Below, one piece after another: positions 45,089-53,949 of a stretch of DNA of 64,000 nucleotides. The stretch spans positions 179,645-243,644 of the forward strand of contig JBDUXZ010000037.1 of assembly GCA_039944855.1 (NCBI GenBank), given 5' to 3'. Position numbers and translations under genes: made by a program. The stretch comes from Rhodothermales bacterium. GTDB taxonomy: Bacteria; Bacteroidota; Rhodothermia; Rhodothermales; JANQRZ01. Below the pieces are notes generated by a model, which saw only the letters and a list, made by a program, of their open reading frames with translations, was not told where the DNA came from and did no database searches. The first letter of the stretch is position 1; each line of letters starts with the position of its first letter.

Positions 45089-45949
45089 CTACTTCCTGGC
45101 TCCCTTCATCATCTCGAAGACCTGGAGCACGCCTTCACGCGGCATCTTGATGAAGTCGTTGAACTGCCCGCCCGACGCGAGGATTTCGCCTCCGTCGAGC
45201 GCGATCGACTGCCCGGTGAGGTAGGTCGAGCCGTCGGAGAGGAGGAAGACCGCGAGGTCGGAGAGTTCGTCGGGTTCGCCGAAACGCCGGAGCGGAACGC
45301 GCTTCTTCATGTTGTTCGCCATCTCCTCGTCGGGGACGAGCCGGCTCCACGCGCCCTCCGTCGGGAAAGGGCCGGGGGCGATGCAGTTGAGGCGGATGCC
45401 GTACGTCCCCCACTCCGCCGCGAGCGACTTCGTCATCGCCACGATGCCGGCCTTCGAGACGGCGCTCGGGAGGACGAACGCGCTGCCGGTCTCGGCGTAC
45501 GTCGTCGCGATCGAGAGGACGACGCCTGCCGTGCCGCGCTCGATCCACCGCTGCCCGCACCATTGCGTGCAGTAGAACGAGCCGTAGAGGTTCGTCTTGA
45601 CGATGGCGTCGAACCCGTTCGGGCTGATGTCGGCGGAAGCCGAGAGGAAGTTGGCGGCGGCGTTGTTGAGCAGCATCGTGACGGGCCCCTGCCGCTCCTC
45701 GGCCGCTTCGAAGAACTCGACGACGCTGTCGTGCTCGCGGATGTTGCACGAGATGCCCTCCGCCTCGCCGCCCGCTTCGCGGATGTCGGCGACGGTCTCG
45801 TCGAGCGGTTCGGTGCGGCGACCGCAGATCGTAACGCGGGCGCCGAGCGACGCGCACCGCATCGCCATTTCGCGGCCGAGCCCGGTGCCGCCGCCGGTGA
45901 CGACGAGGTGCTCGCCAGATAAGAGGTCGTCGCGGTAGATCGATGCCAT
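45089..45949 (-). CDS. SDR enzyme resembling 2,4-dienoyl-CoA reductase (DECR)
   Basis: NADPH-type short-chain dehydrogenase likely needed to degrade unsaturated fatty acids. The 286-residue protein has the cofactor motif TGGGTGLG (T18-G25) and NNAAANF. At the catalytic site it has FVLPSAVSKAG instead of the usual SDR YxxxK, just as in mitochondrial 2,4-dienoyl-CoA reductases (VPSASAKAG). The C-terminus (LDGGEILASGGQFNDF) also matches that family. The ATG at 45949 removes an in-frame arginine-rich extension. The gene is not beside the other beta-oxidation genes, and no TTAAC-type operator is seen in front of it. Confidence 0.85.
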   Translation of the reverse strand: MASIYRDDLLSGEHLVVTGGGTGLGREMAMRCASLGARVTICGRRTEPLDETVADIREAGGEAEGISCNIREHDSVVEFFEAAEERQGPVTMLLNNAAANFLSASADISPNGFDAIVKTNLYGSFYCTQWCGQRWIERGTAGVVLSIATTYAETGSAFVLPSAVSKAGIVAMTKSLAAEWGTYGIRLNCIAPGPFPTEGAWSRLVPDEEMANNMKKRVPLRRFGEPDELSDLAVFLLSDGSTYLTGQSIALDGGEILASGGQFNDFIKMPREGVLQVFEMMKGARK

Positions 45950-46007
45950 AGCAGGAAGGGGAGATAGGGTGAGGTTAGGGGCCTGAAAAGTACGGCCGGC
46001 ACAACGG

Positions 46008-46039
46008 GCGAGGGACAGACTTCGCAGCCTGTCCCTCGC
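46008..46039 (-). terminator. Stem-loop behind the VIT/vWA gene
   Basis: Perfect 11-bp inverted repeat (46008-46018, GCGAGGGACAG, against 46029-46039), 25 nt behind the stop. No T-run. Confidence 0.5.
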
Positions 46040-46064
46040 TTGGCGCTCCCCCAACCTCACGCGG

Positions 46065-48155
46065 TCACTGGAGCAGCGTCAGCTTACCCGAAAGCACCGC
46101 GTCCTCGAGGCTGACGACGTAGATGTACGTCCCCGCGGCGGCGCGCGCCCCGCTATCCATGCGACCATCCCAGATCACCTCGTACGCTCCTTCCCCCTGC
46201 ACTTCGATGGCCAGCACGCGCACGAGTTGGCCCAGCACGTTGTAGATCTTCACCACCGCCACTTGGGGAGCGACGTCAGCGCTGGTTCTAAACGAGATAT
46301 GCGTTCGCTCCACGAAGGGGTTGGGGTAGGCTCCGAGGAGTTCGACGGAAGTAGGAACGGCCGCCTCTTCCTCTTCGGCGTCTACCGGATTCTCTCCCCC
46401 ATCCGAGAGCGAGGTGAACGGACTCGTCACGCCCCATGCGAGGCTGATCGCGACGATTTCGTCGCGCACCTCTTCGGCCTCCGGTGACCCTTCGGGCAGG
46501 CTGTAATAGAGCACGAGCAGGTCTTCGATCTTCAGCTTGGCCCACACCTTGGGCAGGAACTGATACCGCGTCGCGCTGGAGTCCGCGAGACCGAGATCGT
46601 AGGCATACGACACGGGCTGTCCGAACGCCTGGCCGCTCAACGTAATCGTGACGGGCACCGCTTCGTCGTACCGGCCAGAGACGATCATCTGCTGTCCTTT
46701 GAAGAGGCTCGGCGGCGGATCGGGGTGGACGTCGGATACCACCGCCGGGGCGAAAGCGATCTCGGTGTCGAGCAGGACGGGGTTACGGATCTGCAGGTAG
46801 AAATCGGTAATCACGGATTCGAGTTCGTCCTCCCCGAGGAACTGGGCGAACCCGTCGTTCTCGCTCGCCAGCAACGTCAGGAGCTGACGGTTCACCGATT
46901 CCCCGATCCCGAACGTGAAGACGATTACGCCCGTCTCCGTGTCCAGAATGAGGTCGCGGACGTACGCAGCCAACGGTTCGGTCTGCGTGATACCCGCCGT
47001 GGCTTCGCCATCGGTAAAGAAGACGATGAGGTTCGCCGTCTCCTCGCTCGCAGCCGAGAACTGCGGCACCGCGACGCCGAACGCGCCCGAGATATTCGTG
47101 CTCCCGTCGGCTTGGAACCCGCTGATGTACGCGAGCGCAGCATCCCGATTCTCTGCGGTGTACTCGACGTGCTCAGGCCTGAAGCTGCTGACGTTGGAGG
47201 CGAAGTCCACGATGTTGAAGCGGTCGCCTTCGTCGAGGTTGTTCACGATGAAGTTCGCTGCGTTCCGGGCCTGCACGATCTTGTCACCTCTCATACTCCC
47301 CGAGCGGTCCACAATGAGCGTGAAGACCTTATCGATGGACTCGGTGACGTCACTCGCATCGGGCTCCACCACGAACACAAGGAAGCCCCGATTGCCGTCG
47401 TCCGCGACCGTGCTGTCGGCGAGGAACGTGCTGAAACCGAAGAGTCCGAGTTCGTCCGGGTTGAGCGTGTAGCGCATGCGGTAATCCGCGTTCGCTACCG
47501 TCTCAAAGGATTCCCACACGACGGAGGCCGTCGCCCCATCGTTCAGCACGGTGGCTCCGGAGTGGCTAATAAAATTGATCGCGTCGATCATGCGCGAGGA
47601 CGTCAGCGTCAACTCCAGCCGTTGCGCATCCAGCGGAGCCGTTTGAATGGAGCGGTAATCGTGAGGGTATCGGTACTCCACGTCGCCAAAGGAATAGGGC
47701 AGGAGCTGGACGTAGCTGATCTCCACGACGAGGGACGAGTCCGCCTGCACGGCTTGCGGGATCGCGAAGTAGAACGGCTCGCTCTCGGCGAGGTAGGCCT
47801 CGAGGCCCGGGTCCGGCTCTCCCCCGCCCCCCGGAAGCGTGGTGTCGGGAGGCGCAGCGGTGAAGACGGCCTCGCGCCAGACCCCGTTGACGCGCCACCG
47901 GAGCGACGTCGCGCTCGCGCCCTGTGGCAGCGGGAACACGTAGGTCGACCGCACCGAATCGGCGAACGTGTTCTGAAACGTCTGCGTCGCCGTCGTGAGC
48001 GCGATCTGGTTCTCGATGGCGGCGCTCACCTCGCTCCGCTCCAGCCGGAGGAAGACGCCCTCGGAAGCGTCCACCACGCCGACCCCATCGGCCAGCGCTA
48101 CCGAGCTAGCGAGCGAACAGATGCAGGCGAAGCAGGCGAACAGAAACGGTCTCAT
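46065..48155 (-). CDS. VIT- and vWA-domain secreted protein with T9SS sorting domain
   Basis: A 696-residue exported protein. It has a signal peptide (residues 1-22, ending ALA), a VIT domain (about 30-160, VSAAIENQIALTTATQTFQN) and a von Willebrand A domain (about 265-450) with the metal-binding DRSGSM motif. This is the inter-alpha-trypsin inhibitor heavy chain layout. The end (from about 605) has YPNPF, VKIYNVLGQLVRVL and AAGTYIYVV, a T9SS type A sorting domain. The ATG has a GGAGG Shine-Dalgarno 5 nt upstream (48161-48165). A Bacteroidota-type promoter lies 65 nt before it. It is likely a surface adhesion or matrix protein. Confidence 0.88.
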   Translation of the reverse strand: MRPFLFACFACICSLASSVALADGVGVVDASEGVFLRLERSEVSAAIENQIALTTATQTFQNTFADSVRSTYVFPLPQGASATSLRWRVNGVWREAVFTAAPPDTTLPGGGGEPDPGLEAYLAESEPFYFAIPQAVQADSSLVVEISYVQLLPYSFGDVEYRYPHDYRSIQTAPLDAQRLELTLTSSRMIDAINFISHSGATVLNDGATASVVWESFETVANADYRMRYTLNPDELGLFGFSTFLADSTVADDGNRGFLVFVVEPDASDVTESIDKVFTLIVDRSGSMRGDKIVQARNAANFIVNNLDEGDRFNIVDFASNVSSFRPEHVEYTAENRDAALAYISGFQADGSTNISGAFGVAVPQFSAASEETANLIVFFTDGEATAGITQTEPLAAYVRDLILDTETGVIVFTFGIGESVNRQLLTLLASENDGFAQFLGEDELESVITDFYLQIRNPVLLDTEIAFAPAVVSDVHPDPPPSLFKGQQMIVSGRYDEAVPVTITLSGQAFGQPVSYAYDLGLADSSATRYQFLPKVWAKLKIEDLLVLYYSLPEGSPEAEEVRDEIVAISLAWGVTSPFTSLSDGGENPVDAEEEEAAVPTSVELLGAYPNPFVERTHISFRTSADVAPQVAVVKIYNVLGQLVRVLAIEVQGEGAYEVIWDGRMDSGARAAAGTYIYVVSLEDAVLSGKLTLLQ

Positions 48156-48220
48156 GACACCCTCCAGATCGATAGCTGGTACGAAGCGGCCCGGTCACAG
48201 CCGGCCGGACCAAACGGATA

Positions 48221-48250
48221 CAAAGTATTCGCCTGACACCGCTTATGCAA
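48221..48250 (-). promoter_or_regulatory. Bacteroidota-type promoter of the VIT/vWA gene
   Basis: On the minus strand TTG, 20 nt, TACTTTG, the same as the promoter at 44944-44973, ending 65 nt before the ATG at 48155. Confidence 0.6.
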
Positions 48251-48269
48251 CCTCCCACTGCTCTCCTAA

Positions 48270-48308
48270 GCGAAAAGAGGAGGCCCCCACAGTGTGAAGG
48301 CCTCCTCT
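48270..48308 (-). terminator. Terminator of fadE
   Basis: Perfect 10-bp stem AGAGGAGGCC (48276-48285 against 48299-48308) followed on the minus strand by TTTCG, 19 nt behind the fadE stop. Confidence 0.8.
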
Positions 48309-48327
48309 CCTCTACTCACTTACTCGA

Positions 48328-50757
48328 TCACGCCTTGGACTCTTTCGGCTTGACTTCGGGCTCGGTCGGGAAGACCGATGCGCCGTAGGCCTGGCCTTTG
48401 CTCTGCGGAAGCGGCCCGCCGTCGCCAGCCGGAGCGCCGTCGCCCGACGCCGCTTCGAGCGTCATGACGGCGTTCTTCATGTACTCCTCCAGCGTGAACG
48501 AATCGACCTGGATGGCATCGAGACGAGCGGCTTCGGCCTGCGCGAGGGTCTCGGCCTCGTCGCGGGTGATGATGCCCTTCTCGGTAGCCATCTGCACGAG
48601 CTCCTTCCCACGGATGCGGGGGAGCTGCCGGGCCTTGATCGCCTCTTTGATCTTCCGCTCGGCGGGCTCCGCCGTGTGGACGAGCCGGAGCGCGTGCTCC
48701 AGCCGGCCGAGCGCGTCGGTCGGGTCGTCGGAGACGTAGAGGCCGGCGGTGTGGCGGTCGCGCTGCGGGCCGGGCACCTGCATGGCCTGCGCCACCTTGT
48801 GACCGAGGGAATCGCTCGGGCCTGTCGAGAGCGGGTTGCTCCGGCTCCAGAGCGCGACGGGGCCGCGCAGGACCGAGCCGAGCACCGGCACGTCGAGGTT
48901 TTCATAGAGCCCGTCGAACGCGATCTGGATCTGCAAGAGCGCGTACTCCATCGACCAGCGCATGAACGACTCGTCTTCCTTCCGACGGCCTTCGTTCTCG
49001 AAGCGCGCGAGCACGGCATTCCCGAGGTACATCCACGAGAGGATGTCGGCGAAGCGGCCCGTGACCTTCTCCTTCCGCTTGAGGTCGCCGCCGAGCGAGC
49101 CCATTGCGATGTCCGCGAGGAAAGCGAACGAGGCGCTCGTCCACGAGAGCTTGCGGTAGTAGTGCGCCGCCGGTCCGTTGACGGGCGCGCCGGCGAGGTA
49201 GCCGCGCGAGAGCGAGAGGTAGAGCGCGCGGACCTTATTGCGGCCGATGTGCGCGATGTGACCCCAGAACGCCCTGTCGAAGCTGTGGAGGTCGTCGTTC
49301 TCGAGCGCTTCGATCTCTTTCAGCGCGTACGGGTGGCAGCGGATCGCGCCCTGCCCGAACACCATCAGCGTCCGCGTCAGGATGTTCGCACCCTCGACCG
49401 TGATCGACACAGGAACGCCGGTGTAGCCGGCCGCGAGCGTGTTACGCGGGCCCTCCGAAATCGCGTTCCCGCCGAGGATGTCCATCCCGTCGTTGATGAT
49501 CTTCCGGAACAGCTCGGTCGTGTTGTACTTCATGATCGCCGTAACGACGGCCGGCTTGGCGCCTTTGTCAAGCCCGCCGTTCGTGTAGCGGCGCGCAGCT
49601 TCCATGATGTACGTGAACCCGCCGATGCGGGCGAGCGGCTCTTCGATCCCTTCGAACTTCCCGATCGGGAGGCCGAACTGCTTGCGGACCGCGGCGTGCG
49701 CGCTCGCCACGCGGTAAACGTGCTTCGCACCGCCCGTCGCGGAGGCGGGGAGCGAGATGCCGCGCCCGGCGGCGAGGCTCTCCATCAGCATCCGCCAGCC
49801 GATCCCGGCCCCAGCCGCCCCGCCAATCACGGCGTCTTCGAGCGAGAGGACGACATCGTGCCCCTCGGTGGGGCAGTTGTAGAACGGGACGCCCATCGGG
49901 TCGTGCCGCTTACCGAGCTCGACGCCCTCGGTGTCGGTCGGGATGAGGGCGCAGGTGATGCCGAGGTGCTTGCCTTTGCCGAGGAGGTTCTCGGGGTCTT
50001 CGAGCTTGAACGCGAGGCCGAGCACGGTGGCGACGGCCGCGAGCGTGATGTAGCGCTTCCGCCAGTTAAGACGGACGTAGAGCTTGCCGTCGTCGCCGCG
50101 GAAGACGGTGCCGGTCGACGAGATCGCACCCGCGTCGCTGCCGGCCTGCGGCTCGGTGAGCGCGAAGGCGGGGAGGTCTTCGCCGTCGGCGAGGCGCGGG
50201 AGGTAGTGGTCCTTCTGCGCCTGCGTCCCGTAGTGGATCAGCAGCTCGGCCGGGCCGAGCGAGTTGGGCACCATCACGGTGATGCCGAGCACCTGGCTCC
50301 GCGCCGACAGCTTCGCCACGACGGCGGAGTTGGCGGAGGCGCTGAAGCCAAGCCCGCCGTACTGCTCGGGAATGATGAGGCCGAAGAACTTCTCCTTACG
50401 AAGGAACGCCCATACCTCGTCGGGCAGGTCCTTCCGCTGCTGGACCTCCCAGTCGTTCGTCATCCGGCAGACCTCTTCGACGGGGCCGTCGAGGAAGGCC
50501 TGCTCTTTGGTGGTGAGGCCGGGGTAGGCTTCGCGGAGGAGCCGCTTGAAGTCGGGCTTGCCGGAGAACAGGTCGCCGTCGACCCAGACCGTACCGGCCT
50601 CGATCGCGGTCTTTTCCGTCTCGGAAATCTGGGGGAGGAAGCCGAGCGCCTTCATCCCCTGCATGACGCCTTTCGAGAGGGTGTTGCGGCGGATGGGCGG
50701 CACGCCGAAGAGGGCGGCTGCGGCGCCGGCACCGAGGAGGGCTGTGCGGAGCTTCAT
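48328..50757 (-). CDS. Acyl-CoA dehydrogenase, FadE type
   Basis: First oxidation step of fatty-acid beta-oxidation (acyl-CoA to enoyl-CoA, FAD). The 809-residue length and order match the large E. coli FadE type: hydrophobic N-terminus (residues 1-20), acyl-CoA dehydrogenase core with IIPEQYGGLGFSA, FALTEPQAGSDAG and SITVEGANILTRTLMVFGQGA, and a C-terminal DUF1974 region (from about 500, DRAFWGHIAHIGRNKVRALYLSLSRG). It is a single gene between its own terminator and an upstream region with two copies of a TTAAC-type operator, so it is probably part of the TetR fatty-acid regulon. Confidence 0.92.
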   Translation of the reverse strand: MKLRTALLGAGAAAALFGVPPIRRNTLSKGVMQGMKALGFLPQISETEKTAIEAGTVWVDGDLFSGKPDFKRLLREAYPGLTTKEQAFLDGPVEEVCRMTNDWEVQQRKDLPDEVWAFLRKEKFFGLIIPEQYGGLGFSASANSAVVAKLSARSQVLGITVMVPNSLGPAELLIHYGTQAQKDHYLPRLADGEDLPAFALTEPQAGSDAGAISSTGTVFRGDDGKLYVRLNWRKRYITLAAVATVLGLAFKLEDPENLLGKGKHLGITCALIPTDTEGVELGKRHDPMGVPFYNCPTEGHDVVLSLEDAVIGGAAGAGIGWRMLMESLAAGRGISLPASATGGAKHVYRVASAHAAVRKQFGLPIGKFEGIEEPLARIGGFTYIMEAARRYTNGGLDKGAKPAVVTAIMKYNTTELFRKIINDGMDILGGNAISEGPRNTLAAGYTGVPVSITVEGANILTRTLMVFGQGAIRCHPYALKEIEALENDDLHSFDRAFWGHIAHIGRNKVRALYLSLSRGYLAGAPVNGPAAHYYRKLSWTSASFAFLADIAMGSLGGDLKRKEKVTGRFADILSWMYLGNAVLARFENEGRRKEDESFMRWSMEYALLQIQIAFDGLYENLDVPVLGSVLRGPVALWSRSNPLSTGPSDSLGHKVAQAMQVPGPQRDRHTAGLYVSDDPTDALGRLEHALRLVHTAEPAERKIKEAIKARQLPRIRGKELVQMATEKGIITRDEAETLAQAEAARLDAIQVDSFTLEEYMKNAVMTLEAASGDGAPAGDGGPLPQSKGQAYGASVFPTEPEVKPKESKA

Positions 50758-50798
50758 GGGAATAGGAGTTGATGAGCGAGGGTCGAGCGGCGTCGCGA

Positions 50799-50815
50799 GG
50801 TTTACAGCGTTAACC
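50799..50815. promoter_or_regulatory. TetR-type operator upstream of fadE, site 1
   Basis: GGTTTACAGCGTTAACC, a 17-bp dyad with arms matching at the outer positions. In reverse complement it equals site 2 (50879-50895) at 15 of 17 positions. It lies 42 nt before the fadE ATG. Confidence 0.65.
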
Positions 50816-50878
50816 GCTTCCGTTAAAAGAGACGCCTCGGGTACCCGTCGGGATGCCGGAAGCGCTTCGGTGACTCTA

Positions 50879-50895
50879 GGTTAACAGTGTAAACC
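50879..50895. promoter_or_regulatory. TetR-type operator upstream of fadE, site 2
   Basis: GGTTAACAGTGTAAACC, 80 nt from site 1 and on the opposite orientation. A similar GTTAACA-TGTTA sequence overlaps the tetR promoter at 62129-62145. Confidence 0.65.
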
Positions 50896-50944
50896 ATTTC
50901 AAAGATCCGCGCAAGTCGAAGCAAATCGTACCTCCTCATTGACC

Positions 50945-50986
50945 ACATAAAGAGGCCCGGCTGCGAACACATCGCAGCCGGGCCTC
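50945..50986 (-). terminator. Terminator of the DUF2382 gene
   Basis: Perfect 14-bp stem GAGGCCCGGCTGCG (50952-50965... read with 50973-50986) followed on the minus strand by TTTATG, 38 nt behind the stop at 51024. Confidence 0.85.
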
Positions 50987-51023
50987 GATCTTTCAGCGGA
51001 TCAGTCCGCTGAGTCGAGCCGTT

Positions 51024-52091
51024 TTAGAACGCGCGCCGCACGCTGTTGTAGGCGTGCCGGACGGCGTCTTTCGTTTCGTCCCACAAGCCTTCGTCGTGGC
51101 GGTGGACGTAGCCCTTGCGGATGTCGCCTTCGGCGCGGCCGAAGTCGAGTTCGCGGTAGCGCTTGTCATTCGCCATCTCATAGCCGTAGCGATACGCAGG
51201 CTCGTAGTAGGCGTAGTCGTTCTCGCCTTTGAACGTGCCTTCGTAATGCGTGCGGAAGTCAGGCTCGACGTCCACCCACTTTACGGCGCCGGTCGTCTGC
51301 GTGCCACCGGTTTCTTCGACTTCGACGCGCGTGCTGCGCACCTCGCCGCCGACGGTCTCTTCGCGCTCGCGGACCTCCTTGCCCACGGCGACTTCGCCCG
51401 TCACTCGAGCTTCCTTCGAGACGACGGCTTCTTCGTCGCGCTCGACGAGTTCGATCTCGTCTTCGCGGAAGGCGGCGTCAGCCTCTTCGGGGGTGAGCTT
51501 GCGGTCCACACGCTCGCGGTCGACGTGGATCTCTTCGTCGCGGAGGCGGAGGGTCTCCTCCACCATGTCGGTGTCCACGTACTTGTGCACACGGACGCCA
51601 CCGCGGACGACCTCACGCTTGCCGATCTTGAGCTGCTCTTCGATCTCTTTGAAGCGGGCCTGGGCGCGATCCGCGTAGCGCTCGCGCTCCTCGACGATCT
51701 CGTCCTGATCGTAGGGCTCGGTCTCGGTGTAGCCGGTGAACCCTTCCTTTTTGTACGCCTCGTGCCGCTCGCCGAACGGAACCGGGTTGTGGCGCGCCAT
51801 GATGTCGGCCGCCGTCTCGGCGTCCTGATCGTGGACGCGGGCGATGACGAGGGCGCCGCCACGGCGGACCGCTTCGGCGTAGAACTCCGACTCGTCTTGG
51901 GGCACGCCGTAGCCGGTGAGGGCGTCGGGCGTGGTGTTCTTCTCCGCGTCTACCTCGTAGTCGCTCCGTTTGCCTTTCTCGTACGAAGCGTATCGGAGAT
52001 GCTCGTCGCCGAAGCCTCGTTCTTCCAAGTCTTCTACGACACGGTGGGCGGTGACGCGGTCGTCATAGAGTCCAACAATTGTCTTAGCCAT
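51024..52091 (-). CDS. YsnF/AvaK-type (DUF2382) stress protein
   Basis: A 355-residue soluble, highly charged protein. Residues 1-105 resemble the N-terminal domain of general-stress protein 17M-type proteins (TIVGLYDDRVTAHRVVEDLEERGF). Residues about 140-255 are the DUF2382 (YsnF/AvaK) domain with ERLKIGKREVVRGGVRVHKYV-like strands. The last 80 residues carry an unnamed module (FRTHYEG...YEPAYRYGYEMA...DAVRHAYNSVRR) that is shared with the PRC-barrel gene at 52747. A GAGGT Shine-Dalgarno-like sequence lies 9 nt before the ATG. It ends the minus-strand stress cluster and has a strong terminator. Confidence 0.85.
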   Translation of the reverse strand: MAKTIVGLYDDRVTAHRVVEDLEERGFGDEHLRYASYEKGKRSDYEVDAEKNTTPDALTGYGVPQDESEFYAEAVRRGGALVIARVHDQDAETAADIMARHNPVPFGERHEAYKKEGFTGYTETEPYDQDEIVEERERYADRAQARFKEIEEQLKIGKREVVRGGVRVHKYVDTDMVEETLRLRDEEIHVDRERVDRKLTPEEADAAFREDEIELVERDEEAVVSKEARVTGEVAVGKEVREREETVGGEVRSTRVEVEETGGTQTTGAVKWVDVEPDFRTHYEGTFKGENDYAYYEPAYRYGYEMANDKRYRELDFGRAEGDIRKGYVHRHDEGLWDETKDAVRHAYNSVRRAF

Positions 52092-52156
52092 AATTCGTAA
52101 CCTCGAGAGGTGTGTGGTCAGATGTGATGAGCGAGTGTGAGAGGTGAAAAGAGGTC

Positions 52157-52750
52157 TCAGTGAGGCTCGTCGGCCGGGGATTGCTCCGGCCCGAGGCGCT
52201 CGACCTCCACTCGCTCCGAGCGAAGGGTAACGTCCTGCGGTTGGCGGCGCTCGGTCCGCCGCTTGGTGATGTGCAGTTCTTCTTTGAGGAGGAGCTTCTT
52301 CTCAACGACGAGTACCTCCTCGAATACGGGGACGATCGTCGTGTCGCCCTCGGATCGGACGGGCACCGGGGCATCGATATACCGATCCACCGCTACACGC
52401 TCGACCTCGACTTCTTCGCGGAGGAGGGGCTCGTCCACGACTTCCTGCCGGGTCTCGACGTGCTTCGTGATGCGCACGCGGCCCGTCTCGCGGACCCGCT
52501 TGCTCACGTTGAGCCGTTCTTCGACGATCGGCACGCGTAGCTCCCCGCCGTTCTCCAGCAAATCGCTGAAGGCGACGGGGAGGTGGTACGCGCCATCATC
52601 GCGCCGCTCCAGAATGTCTGGAGCGATGTCGATCCGCTCTCCCGAGTCCAGCCGAAGCGGGATTCGGTCGGGCGAACCCGAGACCGGGGCGGATGCGAGG
52701 GTAGCCTCGCGCCCGTCCACGTCCGTCACGACGAGCGACGAGTCGGTCAC
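52157..52750 (-). CDS. DUF2382 (YsnF/AvaK) domain protein
   Basis: A 197-residue soluble protein. Its residues about 75-195 are a DUF2382 domain (LRVPIVEERLNVSKRVRETGRVRITKHVETRQEVVDEPL...). The first 65 residues form a short separate N-terminal part (LVVTDVDGREATLASAPV...). The start codon is GTG; it overlaps the stop of the upstream PRC-barrel gene as GTGA, so translation is coupled. DUF2382 proteins are associated with stress but have no known activity. Confidence 0.85.
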   Translation of the reverse strand: MTDSSLVVTDVDGREATLASAPVSGSPDRIPLRLDSGERIDIAPDILERRDDGAYHLPVAFSDLLENGGELRVPIVEERLNVSKRVRETGRVRITKHVETRQEVVDEPLLREEVEVERVAVDRYIDAPVPVRSEGDTTIVPVFEEVLVVEKKLLLKEELHITKRRTERRQPQDVTLRSERVEVERLGPEQSPADEPH

Positions 52751-53322
52751 GCGCGATCTCCGCGTGCGCTGGCATAACCGTAGCGCACCGCGTCCCGCAC
52801 GTCGTCGTAGCGACTGTTCGGGTACTGCTTCGTGTAGCTACGCTCGAGATCGGACTCCGCTTCCGTGTAGGGACGGTTGCGATAGCTCTCGTCGTACGCC
52901 GTCTCGTAGCCGAAGCGGTACGCGGGGTCGTACGTGTCGAAATCGTTCCCGGTGGCGGCATACGCCGTTTTGTAGTGGTTCCGAAATTCGCCAGCGTACT
53001 CGTCGTAGGACTCAGCCTCGACGTTGTCGCGCTCGACCACATGTCCGTAGTCGTCGTAGACCGTGACGGACTCCTTCACGGTGTCCGGAACGATCGTCGT
53101 CAAATACACAACGCCGTCGCCAATCGATATGTCACGGGCGGGATATTCCGTCCCGTCTTCGAGAACGATCGCATCGACGCGCTTTTCGTCGGTGTTCACG
53201 ATCATCTGGTCGACTTCGCCGACGTGGTTACCATCGGCGTCCACGGCTTCATAGCCACGCACGTCCTGGTCGTCGAACGAGAGTTCCCAGCTTCCAGTGT
53301 TTGAAAGGGGTACGCGTTTCAT
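52747..53322 (-). CDS. PRC-barrel domain stress protein
   Basis: A 191-residue soluble protein. Residues about 10-85 form a PRC-barrel domain (DVRGYEAVDADGNHVGEVDQMIVNTDEKRVDAIVLEDG). The C-terminal 80 residues (FRNHYKTAY...YDPAYRFGYETAYDESYR...DAVRYGYASAR) are the same module as at the end of the DUF2382 protein at 51024. Its stop overlaps the GTG start of the next gene. No Shine-Dalgarno sequence is seen. Confidence 0.85.
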   Translation of the reverse strand: MKRVPLSNTGSWELSFDDQDVRGYEAVDADGNHVGEVDQMIVNTDEKRVDAIVLEDGTEYPARDISIGDGVVYLTTIVPDTVKESVTVYDDYGHVVERDNVEAESYDEYAGEFRNHYKTAYAATGNDFDTYDPAYRFGYETAYDESYRNRPYTEAESDLERSYTKQYPNSRYDDVRDAVRYGYASARGDRA

Positions 53323-53362
53323 AGTATTAATAGAGGTCTAGTTCAGAGAAGTGAGAGGGGTC

Positions 53363-53379
53363 GGCAGGTGTACCCTGCC
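53363..53379. terminator. Small stem-loop between stress-cluster genes
   Basis: Perfect 6-bp stem GGCAGG (53363-53368 against 53374-53379), between the membrane-anchored protein gene stop (53395) and the PRC-barrel start. No T-run; weak. Confidence 0.3.
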
Positions 53380-53394
53380 AGCGTAGCACGACCG

Positions 53395-53949
53395 TCAGTT
53401 CTTCTCGAGGTCGACGCTGTTGGCCGAGATGTAGACGCCCTGCCGCATGGCACGGTCACGGTCCACATCCGACATATCGGCGTAATCGGGTACGCTAGAG
53501 TCGAACGCCTGGATGGTGCCGGCGATGTCGAGCATGTTGCCGTCGTTGACGTCGTAGGTGCCGTCGGAACCGTCACCAGGACCGACCCGCCACTCGCCCA
53601 TGTCTTCGAGGACAATGAGGGCAGCCTCATCCATGTCCGTGCCAGGTCCAACAGCGAATGAGCTATCGCCGGTGAGTCCGATGACACGCATGCCGTCGAG
53701 GTCTACTTCGCGCCCGACGAGCGCGGTCCCATTGGCGAGCGCCGCGAAGGACGTGACTTCGTCGTCCATTTCCATCGGCTCGGGCTGATCAATGGGTTCG
53801 ACGGGGTCGACGACGGCGATGTCGTCTTCATCGGGTTCGTCGTCGAAGAGTTCGGCGATGAGCCAGATGAGTCCGGCGATGGCGAGCAGGGCGAGGAGCC
53901 AGGTCCACCACGGGGTGCCGCCTTTGCGTTCTACGGGAATGTTAGCCAC
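53395..53949 (-). CDS. Membrane-anchored hypothetical protein
   Basis: A 184-residue protein with one N-terminal membrane span (about residues 13-33, WWTWLLALLAIAGLIWLIAE). An acidic proline-rich linker follows (DDEPDEDDIAVVDPVEPIDQPEP), and then a soluble beta-rich domain of about 120 residues (VGREVDLDGMRVIGLTGDSSFAVG...MLDIAGTIQAF) that looks OB-fold-like. I do not know its function. The start is GTG with a GGAGG Shine-Dalgarno 5 nt upstream (53955-53959), which fixes the start. It heads the stress cluster. Confidence 0.75.
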   Translation of the reverse strand: MANIPVERKGGTPWWTWLLALLAIAGLIWLIAELFDDEPDEDDIAVVDPVEPIDQPEPMEMDDEVTSFAALANGTALVGREVDLDGMRVIGLTGDSSFAVGPGTDMDEAALIVLEDMGEWRVGPGDGSDGTYDVNDGNMLDIAGTIQAFDSSVPDYADMSDVDRDRAMRQGVYISANSVDLEKN

